Shown: positions 24,140 to 36,400, counted from the stretch's first letter. The stretch is DNA of 64,000 nt from Chondrus crispus (GCF_000350225.1 NW_005178559.1:232236-296235); one strand, 5' to 3'. A program made the numbers and translations. The notes: generated by a model not told the origin, from the letters alone.

Positions 24140-26709
24140 CCTTCCCCAAAAGGCTAATCCCGGACACTTTTCAAACAGTCTTCGAAAAAAATACTTTGCT
24201 GCGGATTTTCGCTGTTCTAACCAGCATCAATCGATCTGGGAGGCTGTTTTCTAGCAAACTTCAGTCGCCGGACTGCAGAACGCCTGTGTTTGAGGACACA
24301 CTCCGACAGTGGTGGCCAGCGCCCAAATTGACATGTGAAACATTCACAGTTTAATTCCGGACAGACCTTTATTTCCCCTCCAACCCGCCTCCAACCAACT
24401 TATTGACGCAGTCGGTCGCATCCATTTGCACCACTGTTCCCTCTGACGTGGGTTGAAGACCAGCTGTTTGTGCCGCTGGCGCATCTCTTTTCATCATAGC
24501 CTTCTGCCCCTGGATGCCCGATTTCTCTTCCACAAATCCAGGACGTTTCGTTGCCCTCCCCGTCTCCGTCCTCTGCTTCTTCTCTATCCTTTTTATCCTC
24601 GCTGCATCCCGTTCTGCCATCTTTCTCTTCTTTTCATCAGCCACCTTCATCCGCGCCGCTTGCGCGTCAGCAATCTTCCTCTTTTTTTCATCAGCCAATC
24701 TCTTGCGCTCCGCCTGCACAGCTGCCCGGCGTTTGATTTTTCGCTCATCAGCCGCACAGGCTTCCTCTTCTTTCTTACGCCTCCTCGCTAACATAACCTC
24801 TCCGGTCAAGTGCTCCGCAGGTGCCCCACAGTCGAGATGAACGTTTCGTTTGGATAAATTACTGCTTTCGGCAGTGCTGGCCGTGTGCAATGGAGCACAG
24901 TTCATCAGTATTGAGTTCACTGTTTCAGCGTTTCGAAGAAGGATAGTGATTTCTTGCAATTTTTAGACGCACCCAATTCGCTTTCGGCAATTTCCAATAC
25001 TTTGGAAAACGTCACCCGATCCCTCCCTCGCCTCCGTATGACATTGGACCGCTGTCCTACTGACGTCATATCCGCTATTGCATCTTGCGTCTTCGAAGTG
25101 ATAAAGCGGTTTGGGAAATTTTCGTCAAATGGAAACAATCCTGTCTTCTGGAAGGATTGGCGGATATTTTCAACCGTCACAGCTTCGAATGCATGCACTC
25201 CACATATTAAATTAAATTGAACACCCCTTGTTTGGACCACGACTGACTTGTTAAACTCATCTCTAATGTCGCGGATAGAAGTGTTAAATATTTTGGAAAC
25301 CCTTTGGTCACAGGGCTGCAAAAAATGTGACGTGTTGGCTGGAGAAAGGACAACCTCACACCCATTACTAGAGCACTCCTGTAGCCATTCCAGTCCATTT
25401 CTTGAACCATGACCGTCAATAGTTAGTCAGTAGTTCACACCCTGCGGCACGAAGTTGCGTACATATTTGTTGAGATGCTTGACGAAAGATGGCAAGATAT
25501 CCATTTCCATAGATCCCTTTTCGCTACATTTGACAACCTCCCCATCAGGAAACCATCCATTTTCCTGATACTTGTCGCAGACAGCGCTACTTTTCTTGTA
25601 TATCTTTGGCAGCGGTTCAAACCAATTTGACATCACATGCTTCCCTGCCACGATAAATAAGGGAGGCGCTTTCCTTCCGGATCCAGAAACAGCTACGACT
25701 GCAGTAACATGCTTTGAAATGCCTTGCGTTTTTGACGACGCAACAAATCCACCATGATGAGTGTTAGATGAGCCAAAAACTTTTCTCCTCTTACCAAACG
25801 TGGCATCAACGGACGTTTCATCGACGTTCCATATGCGGTCACCATCAGATAGCATACCTGGATTTTGCTTCTCTACAGTTTGAAGAATCTCAAAAAACCC
25901 TTTAACATGGCCGTAGTTCTCTCCTTTCAATTTTGCACAATCCTTGTTCTCACAGTTTCGGTACGTTATTTCCCTATGCCGGGCTCTAAACGAACGCACG
26001 GCGTCATCAGAAGGCACACCGTTCTTCCAACCCTGTCTTCCATCTGCTGCGACATGCCCCATTATTCTTTTTATGCCATCAATGTCGACGGCATATCCTC
26101 GACTAGCAGCAAATACTAGTCTTTCAGCAATCATGGCTTCTTCCTCTTGAGTCAGAATTGTTGGCCTACCCTGCACGCGATTGGCCAATACTTGTTTTTC
26201 TACAGCCTGTGCATCTTCTGTTCGAAGTAGTTCTTTTATTTCCCCCACCACTGTCTTGCTCAATCCTGTGGCAGCGGCAATTTTTCGCAAAGAAAGTTGA
26301 GTTGAGGTGAGCAATTTTACAGCAGCGGCTTTCCCTTCTTTTCGTGCTTTGTCGCGGCTTTCTCGGTACTTGAGGAGCTTGGTTTGCTTGCGCATGGACA
26401 AGGTCATAATGTGCGCTTTGCTCCTGTGAGGATCGCAGGAGCTGAGGTTGAAAGACGTAGGATTGTGTTATGCCCTGCGAGATACTACTGTATCGGGGAG
26501 AAGAATGCACATCGAAGACAGAGCGTTTCGAAATGGGCGGGAAACGTGGGAATTAATCGTTGGTTCAAGTACCTGTCGGGTAAAGTCAATCAGAGGAGGG
26601 CACTTGTTTCATATCTATTTGCTTTTATCGGCATCCCAGACATTTCGGTGGTCAAGTTTTCTTCTGTCCGAAATTACCCCGTGTCCGGAATTAAGCTTTT
26701 GGGGAAGGG
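24140..26709 (-). mobile_element. Pogo-like (DDE_1) DNA transposon with TA target duplication
   Basis: A 2,570-bp element. The left end CCCTTCCCCAAAAGGCTAAT (from 24140) is mirrored at the right end (to 26709), with about 26 of 29 positions matching, including GTGTCCGG further in. Both sides carry TA (24138-24139 and 26710-26711), the duplication used by Tc1/mariner/pogo transposases. The surrounding R2 coding sequence reads on cleanly across the removed element, which confirms the boundaries. It encodes one transposase on the minus strand with a lysine-rich tail. It is younger than R2 and probably fairly recent. Confidence 0.9.
24369..26407 (-). pseudogene. Pogo-like DDE_1 transposase, one stop and one frame change
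   Basis: The start at 26407 gives MTLSMRKQTKLLKYRESRDKAR and then an N-terminal helix-turn-helix region (LSLRKIAAATGLSKTVVGEIK, about residues 38-58). The catalytic triad is visible: first Asp in RIWNVDETSVD, second in TIDGHGSRNG, third in SHFLQPCDQRV. There are 35 residues between the second and third, which fits the DD35D spacing of CENP-B/pogo/Tc5-like enzymes. A single in-frame TGA lies at about 25427-25429, just before the DGHGS motif. Near 24917-24959 the frame shifts into a K/R/E/A-rich coiled-coil-like tail with repeated ADEKKRK-type units. The tail is an unusual addition for this family, and the shift could also be a small intron. Otherwise the copy is well preserved. Confidence 0.85.
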
Positions 26710-29700
26710 TACCTTCAGCATAGAAATTCGGCAAGCGGGAGTCTCAGAGAATCCAGGTGCAGCCCAGCGGGTGAGTATGTCTGCCCATATGTTCTGCTCT
26801 CCTGGTATATGTTCAATTGTAAAATTAAATTCAGCAAGTTGAAGAGCCCAGCGTTGAGTCTTGTGTACAACATGGCGAGCGACATTTGCATTATACCATG
26901 TAGGAGATAGCATGTATACAATATTCTTGTGGTCCGTGAACAGTGAGAATTCTCCGCAAGCCCGTAGTATGTGAGCTAAGCGGATGACGCATTCAACAAT
27001 AGCATAGCATTCTTGTTCTGGAGTAGACCATCTATAAGACGCACCACGGAAGCCTCTGGATACAAAAGCAACCGGGAAGTGATTCCAATCTTGCGGAGGA
27101 GAAACGCCTTTAGCTATTTCGTCAGGATCAACTAGTGTCAAACAACCAGCCCAATGTGTAGATGAAGTATCAGTAAAAAGGCATAGTCGCTTTGGCGGAT
27201 CTGATGTCGGTAGATGTACTTAATTGATAATAGCCTGAATGAGAGATGTGAAAGCAGCATCATGCTCGGCCCCCCATTTCGAAATAGGACGATTAGCAAT
27301 TCTTGACTTCTTCCCGGTTTTGTGTAAAGTGTACTGTCCTTCAAGGAGAACATGTAGCGGTTGGACTAATTCTGAAAATTGAGGAATGGCAGTGCGCATC
27401 CAGTTTGCTCCATGAACTAATTCCATAAGAGCTCCAGCTGTCTGTGGAGGGGACATAGTAGCCAAAGCTTCATAGTTTCTTGGATTGAATTTGATACCCT
27501 CTGAATAAATTATCCTTCCACAGAATTGAGCTTTCTTCGTTATGAGTTCACATTTGAGAGGATTAAGTTGCAGGCCACTGGATCGACAAATTTGGAGAAA
27601 AGATTGTAGATTTTCGATTAAAGAAATTTCCTGAGAGGCGAAACCCAGCATATCATCTAACCATATTAAAAGATTAAGATGTGAAAAGAGATTTTCCATG
27701 CTTGCTTGGAAGTATGAAACAGCGTTTGTTGCACCATGAAGAACCCTATTTGGGCTAAACCCCCAAATGGTGTATGAAAAGATTGGCATTCTTGAGAATC
27801 CTTCGCCAGTGGGAAGTGCCAATACCCATGAATGAAATCTAACTTGAAAAATAATTTCGAACCACAAAGTCTTCCAAGCATTGGGTCAGCATGGGGCATC
27901 GGCCAGACATCCTTCTTTGTCTGTGCATTGATGGGCCTCAGATCCACTGTAAAGCGAAAACGATCTTTTCCAGGTTTGGGAACAATCAAGGGCGCACAAG
28001 CCCATTTAGATGTCGGATTTCTTTATATGTATCCAGCACGAATGAGTTCATCACATTTCTTCTTCATGCAGTCTAATTGGTCTGGGGAATAGGTACGCAG
28101 ACGAACTTTTACAGGCTTTTCTTTGTCTTCAAACTTGGTTACCGTCGGTGGAACATCGACAGGAGGGTCTGATCGTAGTCGAATACGAAAAACATCTTTG
28201 TACTCCGAAATCATTTTCGTAAACAATTCCTTTGCATTTTTGGAGAGTTTCTCTGATCCCAGTTCTATAGCATGACCAATAGAAGCTTGGAGCTCTTCTT
28301 CATCTTGTTCTCCAATATCCATATCCTTGTAGTCCACAGTATCTCCATCTTTCAGTGGGAAATCTCGGTTTGATATTAGATTACATATTCCAGACGGAAG
28401 TTCAGAAATATCTATTTCTTCGGAAGTTTTATCTTCAGTAAGAAGACGGATACCCAGCTTACCAATCTTGGCAGGATGCTCTTCGCGATGGAGAACTCCA
28501 TAATCAAGAGAAGATAAACGATCGATTGTATTTGTAAGGAAATCAGTGACATCAAGACCAGAATGTACCAGAAAAGGATTTCCAAGCACAATTTCACCAG
28601 CACAATCAGCACCAGGTAATACGCTTTTTTCATCACAAGGCATGATATAAGCTTTGATGTTACGAAGACGACCAGGGCCAGCAACAGTTTTGATAATTGG
28701 GCATATTTGTACCAAACCGGGAGATTTAAACAAATGCCCATCAACAACCTTGAAAGTCTTCTGCTATGAAAGCTGCATATTTCGTAAAAATATTTCTTTG
28801 TCAGCTAGAAACTGAGTGATAATATCTGATACCGCAACATCATCGGCACCAGAGTCAATACGACAAGCAAAATTATATCCATAAAGTTCAGCAAGTACAA
28901 GAGCAGGCTTGGATGAACTGGAATCGCCAGATGAGGAAGCAGTCTAACCAACTGGAAAGTAATATCCCTCTTTGGTTGTGGCCATAGATAACTTAGGTTT
29001 GTTCTTAGGGTTCCTCTTGGCTTTCTTTTCCGCAATCAGTTTTTAGGAAGTTCGGGAGTTGTAATTTTGCAATCCCGAAGCCAGTGATCTTGATTTCATG
29101 CCGGATTTAAGCATGGAGGCGGAGGCTTTGAATTCTTCGGGGGGAAGGGGGGGAGGGGGGGGGGGGGTAGTACCAGATTTTTTCCCAGAACTGTAGCTGC
29201 CAGATGGTTCACCCTTCTTTTTCGTTGTAGTAGGATTTGGAGTAGGAGTTTGTCGAAATTTTCATAATGGATGGAAACGTTCACAAATTTCAGCTCCTTC
29301 TTGAAGGTATTCACAGAAGCCAAAGAAGTCATTTTTAAGAGAATTCTTCTTTAATTTCAACGCATCGTACATTTGTGTATTTAAAGCAGGAGGTTGTAAG
29401 ACAGCAATAATATGCTTGACCGCTGCTTTTGGAGAGGTATCAACAAAATTCCACCCACGTCGTTCGCATAAATCCAAATGAGCTGTCTGCAGCATAATTA
29501 CCGGAAGCCGTGCATCTGGTTCAGCAGCATCCATTTTTGTATCGCGCTTCACATCATGCATTATTTCATCATAGGAAAGGGATCTAACTCCAGAAGATAG
29601 TTCAAGCAGCTTCGTCTTGATAATAGAATCTGTAAGTTGACTTATTTCCTGAATCTCCTTGCCGAATACTCGTGCTCGTACAAGGGAGCGGAGAAAAATT

Positions 29701-29926
29701 GCATTAAAGCAGCTTCTATAAGGAATAGCATTAATACCAGGTTGCCGTGCTACGGCAGCCTCATTTGATGCACGGTCAGCAAGAAAATCTTGGATAGCCT
29801 TGCGAGAGATAGCATAAAGACAAGGAGCTTGAACAGGAGCAAAAAGATTGACGGAATTAGCAGTACCAAGATCCTGATAGTCTCCCCTATCAGAAATCGA
29901 CTGTTTGCGCAGAAAACGGTTTAAAC
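26710..29926 (-). pseudogene. R2 gag, protease, RT and RNase H remains
   Basis: Minus strand. RNase H is near 26720-27200, ending just at the pogo-like insertion. Reverse transcriptase spans about 27220-28130 (FTVDLRPINAQTKKDVWPMPH near 27890-27960). A protease-like region lies at about 28420-28740. Gag is at about 29090-29900, with WNFVDTSPKAAV near 29430 matching the R1 gag. A G-homopolymer-rich patch lies at 29139-29167. This is a fossil with several breaks. Confidence 0.85.
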
Positions 29927-30046
29927 TGTTGGGTCAGTCGAGGTTGAGGTGGTAGAAGATAGACCGTGAGCTTCAAGGTAAAGCGTTTTGCTCAGCAAGA
30001 AAAGTTGAAGGTCGGTGGCTCGCCTGCCGATTCCTTGCCTTCAGTT

Positions 30047-30481
30047 GTTGCACGCTGTCGCTCATCGACCTACGCATCTGATTGACAACTCCGTTTATGG
30101 GACACTGGTTATTCATACGTCTATAGTAGCATCCTTGATACACCTTATATGGGTTTATAGAACCCAGAAGGCTAGTAGATGATTTCGTGTCAATACAGTA
30201 TATAAAGGCCGACTCAACCACGGTTGGGAAGGCAGACAACGACGAACTTCGAATATCGTCACCGCACTTGCCCAGAACGCAACTGGCCAAGCTGCTCGCC
30301 AGCACTCCGAGCCGTCTCCTCGAACCCGCCTCTGAACCGTCACCTCCGCTCTGGGCCACACCAAGTGACGAAGAGACTCTTTCCTCCCTAAGTTGTCCTC
30401 CCCCTACCCGCTCAGTGACCAATTACGAACCCCGAATACGATTCCCTGTTGTTGTGGACTGTGTGCCTGTGGCTGGCCACA
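30047..30481 (+). mobile_element. Solo LTR (435 bp) inside R2's right LTR
   Basis: Absent from the intact partner LTR. It starts TGTTGCACGC, ends GGCCACA, and is flanked by CAGT on each side (30043-30046, 30482-30485). TG...CA ends and a short target duplication fit a solo LTR left after recombination. A TATA box, TATATAAAGG, lies at about 30199. No internal part is present. Confidence 0.75.
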
Positions 30482-30893
30482 CAGTTTATCGTAGAAGGAT
30501 GGGTATTTATACTAAATTTCCAAAGGTAGTCAGGGTCAGTTCGGTCGTGAAATAGAGGGTTTACGCACCTGGATTTCGCTAATTGTAATTAAGCTTTTCA
30601 GAAATAGAGCATGACAAGTATTACACGTTGCGGATATTCTGTTGCTTTATGTGACTACTGATTATGAAATGTGATCAAATAGTGAAATCGTTTCTATAAC
30701 TCATCGCCCGCACAGAAGGCACATGTGGGTATGAATTGGCGCCAATGGAGCACACAGCAACGCCTACTGCACCACGTCTAAACTATACGACAAACAAAGA
30801 AGCACTCCCACCACTCCTACATACCCGCTTCTTTTTCCTATCCCTCTTCCTTTTCTTATCCCTCTTCCTCTTCCTTTTCCTATCCCTCTCCTT

Positions 30894-31766
30894 ATGGCGC
30901 AAGTTAACCCGCTGTCGCCCATCCCTGATGACAACTCCAACTCCTCTCCGTCTCGCGATTCTCCACCTACACCCTCTGTTGGAAGTCAGCTCCATTCTGC
31001 AGAAGTCATCCATGCTACTAAAGGCAAAGCTGGACGCAGACCTACTTTTACGTCTGGCAATGACCTCATCATCGTCAGAGAGGTCTGCGCTGCACAAGCC
31101 CATATTGCAAAATATGGGGAGGTGCAGATGAGCTTTGCCCAAGCTGCAGAGCGCGCGAATCAGAATCCCAATCTGACCGCGAAGGTAACATGCAAACGTC
31201 TGCAGGATCGATTCAAGAAGCTCATGGACTCCTTTCGTCGCAAGGACAACTGGGAGAGGCGAATGTCGGGTATCGGCGGAGATGTAGGAGAGATGGATGA
31301 GCTTCTTGGAGCAATGCTCGAGGCACAGAAGGACTTACAGAAGAACAGGGATGAGAGAAGAGTGGCTCGGGAGGAGAAAGAGGAGCGAAAGGAGCAAGTC
31401 GGGCGGGCTCTTGTAGCGAAATCTTTAGCTCGCAAACGATCTGGAAGTGCGAGCGGTAGCGGTGATGACAACGGTGACAGTGGGGAGGTGGGATTCACGG
31501 GAGGAAAAGGCAGAGGAAAGCGCAGAAGACTGGATGCCGAAGGAGACAGTGGCCTGTATGGCCTTGGAGAGTCGTTGAAAGAGTCTGATATGGCGCGCGT
31601 AGCTGTAGAGCGTGAACGCTTGGCTTTGGACCGCGACAGAATGGAAATAGAACGCTTGGAGCGTGCGGAAGAGCTCGAAATGAGACGCGAAGAGTGCGTT
31701 GCGCATGATAAGCTTGAGTTGGAGAAGTTCCGTCTCATGATGGAGGCGTTCGCGGGAAAGAAATAG
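30894..31766 (+). CDS. Myb/SANT-like (trihelix-type) protein of the Harbinger element
   Basis: A 290-residue open frame starting right after a C/T-rich leader (30825-30893). Residues about 45-130 form a Myb/SANT-like region (PTFTSGNDLIIVREVCAAQ, then RLQDRFKKLMDSFRR). A KR-rich segment (GKGRGKRRR, about residues 203-211) is a likely nuclear localisation signal. A long charged coiled coil (about residues 230-285) ends the protein. In PIF/Harbinger transposons this second protein binds the transposase and DNA and helps nuclear import and end recognition. Here it lies head-on to the transposase gene inside the same terminal repeats. No breaks are visible, although its partner transposase is broken. 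Confidence 0.8.
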   Translation: MAQVNPLSPIPDDNSNSSPSRDSPPTPSVGSQLHSAEVIHATKGKAGRRPTFTSGNDLIIVREVCAAQAHIAKYGEVQMSFAQAAERANQNPNLTAKVTCKRLQDRFKKLMDSFRRKDNWERRMSGIGGDVGEMDELLGAMLEAQKDLQKNRDERRVAREEKEERKEQVGRALVAKSLARKRSGSASGSGDDNGDSGEVGFTGGKGRGKRRRLDAEGDSGLYGLGESLKESDMARVAVERERLALDRDRMEIERLERAEELEMRREECVAHDKLELEKFRLMMEAFAGKK

Positions 31767-31872
31767 GGCGGTGAGGGCGCTCAGGAAAGGGTCATTTTAC
31801 GTGGTTTGAGACTATGAGGAGGCACGACAGGCCTGTGCGGTTCCAAAGTGGCTCTGGCGTCTGCTCCTCGCC

Positions 31873-33090
31873 CTACGGGCCCGTAGAGTGAGGCACACCT
31901 TTGTTGAGGTACTCGTCGAGCGTGGGGGGCAAGCATCGGAAGTACTGTGAGATAGTGTTTGGGTAGATACAGTTTTGCATATTAGTCAGCAGCATGGCGG
32001 CCAAGTAAAGCGCTCCAACCGGTGATTCCGCAATGCGCATTTACCTCTTGAAGTCCACCGTTGTCCAATAAAGCTTTACCTCCTTGAAAGCCCATTCTAC
32101 AGTAACTCTCACCCTCGACATCGCCACGTTCAATGCCCTTTGCGCAGGCGTCAGGTTCGAACCCTGATAAGGAACTTCTAGAAATGGTCGGAGGCTATAT
32201 CCTGAGTCCCTGTAGAGACAGTACTGAATTCCACGGACCTGCATTATGTCTTTCAAATTTTCCTCCAACCCACTCTGAACATACAGCGTCCAGTCGTGTC
32301 TCCGATCTTCTAGCGGTCCATGAGCGTGTAGTATGAGTCCATCCAGTGTTGTGACAGCTTGATATTTCAATGCGTGTTTACGCTTATGGCCATTATACGC
32401 CACGTTTTGCGCCTCCGCGTCACCAGGCCGCGCAACTGCAATCACTGTTTCATCTATGAAGCCCACGCAATTTGTAAGTGCGTCGCTTTTTGAGTGTATG
32501 GCGTTAGCATATCGCACTGCATTCTCTTTTAAGAAAGATTGAGGTATATGGTCTGTGAGTAGCGCTTTCCTGAGGGACAGAAACTTCTCCAATCCTTCCC
32601 AAAAGATTTCGGACAATTGCGACGCATGTCTTCCGGACATTACTTCCATATCTGACCATCTCGCTGGGCTGCTATTGCGTCGCATGATAATACACGTCAC
32701 GAGCACTGGGTTACAAGCGTATCTGTTCCGTTCAGTTGTACGTATAGACAATGGCCATCCTACACAGTCGACCATTTTGTAAAGATCATCTTTCTCGAAC
32801 CTAAACAAACGAAGACAATCCAATTAAGTTAGAATGTTCAAGTTGAAAGAAAAGTCAGACATAGAGATACGGTTAGCTTTCGAAATAAAATTTGCGCCTT
32901 CTGATGACAGCACTTGATATTTTTCAAGTGCTCTGTGGAGAAGCTGGGAGATAGAAGCATTATTGTTTGCTGTACGGCGCCTCCGCATGAGGATGTACGC
33001 CGCAACCTCCCATCTCTGCTTCCTTGCGACAGTTTTCGCATAGCTGTGGTCTCTTTGGCGTCCAAGCGTCATACTGTGTTGCTGTACCAC
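31873..33090 (-). pseudogene. PIF/Harbinger DDE_4 transposase with two in-frame stops
   Basis: Reads in one frame from Met at 33090 to a TAG at 31873, 406 codons, the usual size. It is interrupted only by TAA at about 32824-32826 and TAA at about 32041-32043. Catalytic segments are present: GFIDETVIAVARPG (first Asp), HGPLEDRRHDWTLY (second Asp) and VRVTVEWAFKEVK (Glu). These match the DDE_Tnp_4 signature, with YNGHKRKHALKYQ between. After the second stop the frame continues with MRIAESPVGALYLAAMLLTN, the family's normal C-terminus. The copy is recent but probably inactive unless stops are read through. Confidence 0.88.
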
Positions 33091-33404
33091 TTTATTTTTT
33101 GGATGGGAGTAGGAGGGGGTAGGCTATATAAATTCTAATACTCATAACTGTAACGGATAAGTGTTGCGTAATGCAAAAATTGCAAGAAAATCTGCTTTTC
33201 AGAAATGCGCTTGTGCGAAATTACAATTGCTGAAAATAGTCATTTCTATTTCTGAAAAGCTTGTTGCGTAAACCCACAAATATTCCTCTCCATTTTCAAA
33301 TCAATGGTCAATTAATACCCGATTGCATTTAGCATTATTTTCATTAGTATGGTCCACGAAATGCATTAAGGATGTCCATCAGGTTCTCCATGCACAACAC
33401 TAAT

Positions 33405-36400
33405 ACTCAGGCATTCCTGCAGTGGCAGGCCTCTCGTGTCATAATCAGGAACGTTGCGAAGTGCAACAGAGCGTTTACGCACTCCAAAGTTGTTCACGTC
33501 GGGTCAACGAATTGTGCCTCTTTTCGAGATGTGCTCCAGAATGACACTCCTCTGTCCCCACTCCCTACAGAAGCCGCCCTTGATCATTCGTTTTAAGGTG
33601 CATGCCAAACAGCCATGCACTCCCATATGAGTCACAGAAAAGATGCCGGTCCACAGTTTGAGATGTATGGTATTGTACATTTCTCGAAGTCATATCCATC
33701 AATACAATCAGCGGGGCACAGTTTATTTGCATTTTCAGCCGAGAAAGATGGTCGGTTCTGACTTCGCGCTGCTGTCTTTTGAAGTCTTTCGCAAGTGTCT
33801 GTTTGAGACGAATTGTTGTTGGTTTGAGGATGAGTTAGACAGACTTGGCTCTATTCCACAGAAAACGTTGTCCAAGTTACGGTTGTTCAACGCCCTTTGA
33901 GGTCCGCTTTCGCCGACCACTGGTCCATATGTATCTATTCAAGTACTTTACTATTGATACTTCACAAGCATCCCTTTTGGCCACTTGCATTTGCATGGTA
34001 TCGATCATACCAGACGCTGTCGACCTATGTTTAGTTTACTTCCAATTTGAGGATCACAAGTTTATCTAGGGCTGCTGGGGATTGGTTACTAGGCGAAAAG
34101 GAAAAGGGGGAAGAGGCATATCGATATTTGTTTGTGGACAAGTTGGAACTTGGACAAATGTTTTTCAACTTCGGCCAGCATGTAAATATTTTGCCGTAGT
34201 TGAACACAATAAACTTTATGATTTCAGGTGACGATGTAAATTAAGCCTGTACATACTTGCTTCCAGACAAGCCTCCTAGACACTGGCAGTCTACAATATC
34301 ATAGAAAGAAGAGCGTGGGACTACAGATGGGTAAAACACATGATGACTAGGGCAAATGTTTGTACACATGAAGAGCCACAAATGTACACGAAAATGTGCC
34401 ACTCCGATGTTACTGTAGAGAAGGAGAGATGAAGACAGGTAATGTGTCAGTCGCTTTTTCGGACATAAGATAGGCCTTGCCGCCATTGTGTTAGCTAGAG
34501 ATCAATGTGGGGCACTTGAATGACGGTCAATATAGCTTTCTGTGCTTTTTTGAGTATCCATATTTCTCATTGTGGAACGTGTACAGGTAGGTTACACAGG
34601 CATTTATGCAACACACATGAATATCACTGGGGCGACATCCCTGTGGAGCTTTGCATAAAAATCAACTCTTCAAAGACACATTGCCACTTGAAGAGCACAC
34701 AGAAAGGCCTGTGAGCGCGATCTGTGCTTGTTGTGTGCGAAGTACATTTCAACACGTTACTGTTCTGTTGACTGGCAGAGCGACTTGCAGGGAGGCTCTG
34801 ACTGATGATGCCTCTGGAACTTCTAGATGGGGCTTTAGGCGATGATGAATTGCGATATTTGTGATGCCAAAGACAAGCGAATGAGCGGGTCAGATGTCTG
34901 AAAAGAGTTATGCGTTCGCACAGATCGTTGAGTTCTTCCGTGGCTTGAAATATTCGTGTCGTTGTATCGGTGCGGTTGAATTGATTGTAGCAATTCAAGT
35001 CGAAACAGCGATGAAATTACGAACGATTTAAAGAAGACCGAATGGATGATGGCAGAAGCATGCGCCATGAGAGCATGGTTTGCACTAATGAGGGTGTTTG
35101 ACACGGCAGAAGCGAACCTTGCAAGTGTAGGATGACGAATTGAGTCTAAAGAAGTGGATATCACCACAGATCAAAAGTGTATTTCGGGATATCGAAGGGC
35201 TGTGGTTGTATCGATTGTGACGTAGACATGGGCTGATCATTATCGATTCTAGTCAGACAAGCTGAAAAAAAAAGGTTGCGTGGTAAGTTTATGGCTGGCG
35301 AAGAATGATTTGCAGAGTATGCTCTGGATGAATAAGGTTTCGAGAAGAAGCGAATGCAAAATTCATAGATCAGAATTAAGTGCGGCGGACGTAAAAATCG
35401 ATTGCAGGCTGTTAGACGCATCATGGGGCTTTCCGGGAGAAGACAGTCGGCTTTGACGAATGGAGGATATACGATGACGTAAGCAAGCTAGGGTTAGTGT
35501 TTCCTACGGTTAGTGCCTGCTGGTGTTAGTAGGGGTGACATGAACAAGGGTCTGAAATGGGGGCTGGACATTGGCGTGGACGTTTCTACGGCGAGGTACA
35601 GGAGATGTCCAGGTGAGCAACAACAAGATGAGGTAAAACTTGAGAGGTCATGGCGATTGAAGTTTACGGACCAAGATGAGATTCTACGGTATACCGAACG
35701 GTAAACGGTACAGTACGGACACTAGTGGTCCCCGGATAGGTGCATCCCTGTTTACTGCAAGTCCGCGCATGCTGCAAGGCAAGCCACGGCACGCCGTCGG
35801 TTCCTGCGATTCTAGCACGTAAACAATGTTTCAATGTCGCTGCATATAAAGCGATGATCATATCGATTCTCTTACGGACGTTGTTCATGAGGGCACAGAG
35901 GACATGTGTCGGAGAGGCAGGCAACATCGCTGGCCGACTTTTTCAGTCCACTCGACAGCAATGAAACAGAGACGCATGACACGAATTCAAGAAATATATG
36001 AAATACTGTAAATCGCCTACACGCTCAAATGCATACGCCCACTACTGTAAATTTACCTGCTGCAGTACACCGCAAAAGGGGGAGGGAGCACCGTACAACA
36101 AAAAGAGCAAAAAGACACAGCACAGCCACATTTCTATATTTGGGTCGGAGGAGAGCCAGCTGGTACAGGACTGTTGGTTGGGACTGACTGTAAAGCGTAC
36201 AAAATCGGCCTTGTGGCGTATTGCTCGGGAGAAAAGCGCTATCGTATGCGAGGTGAAGTGAAAAAAACAAATAATTTCAGGAAAAAATAGGCATTGATTC
36301 GTTGTGGTAGGGTAAGACGTGTTGCACTGAACAAGGCATATATCAACAATATGCGGCCCGAATATGCGGGTGGTCGGTAAAAAAGCGGTTGGAAACTACA

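Larger units (their letters stand above)
30555..33277. mobile_element. PIF/Harbinger-type DNA transposon
   Basis: 2,723 bp with 13-bp terminal inverted repeats matching at 12 positions (GAGGGTTTACGCA left; GTGGGTTTACGCA read inward from the right). A subterminal repeat, AAGCTTTTCAGAAATAGA, is near both ends in inverted orientation. Comparison with the uninterrupted LTR at 12025-12329 gives the empty site and shows AAATA at both junctions (30550-30554, 33278-33282). PIF/Harbinger normally duplicates 3 bp (TWA), so the 5-bp overlap may be partly chance. It carries the usual two divergent components, a Myb/SANT-like protein (+) and a DDE_4 transposase (-). The first is open, the second broken. 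Confidence 0.88.
12025..33399 (-). mobile_element. R2: Ty3/Gypsy-type LTR retrotransposon carrying four nested insertions
   Basis: The minus-strand element is bounded by LTR copies at 12025-12329 and 29927-33399. The outer flanks are a perfect 5-bp duplication, CTAAT, at 12020-12024 and 33400-33404. This shows that everything in between descends from one insertion. Removing R3 (13539-23831), the pogo-like element (24140-26709), the solo LTR (30047-30481) and the Harbinger element (30555-33277) leaves about 5.3 kb, the expected size for a relative of R1. The two LTRs differ at about five places in 305 bp. The interior is broken in about six places, not counting the insertions. Confidence 0.9.
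29927..33399 (-). repeat. R2 5' LTR (right copy), split by two insertions
   Basis: Matches 12025-12329 in three pieces: 29927-30046, 30482-30554 and 33283-33399 (boundaries include the small target duplications). The 435-bp solo LTR and the 2.7-kb Harbinger element interrupt it. Confidence 0.9.

Noticed and set aside
32150-32172. GGTTCGAACCCTG, like a tRNA T-arm
   Set aside because: It lies in the transposase coding sequence, and no acceptor, D or anticodon arms fit around it.
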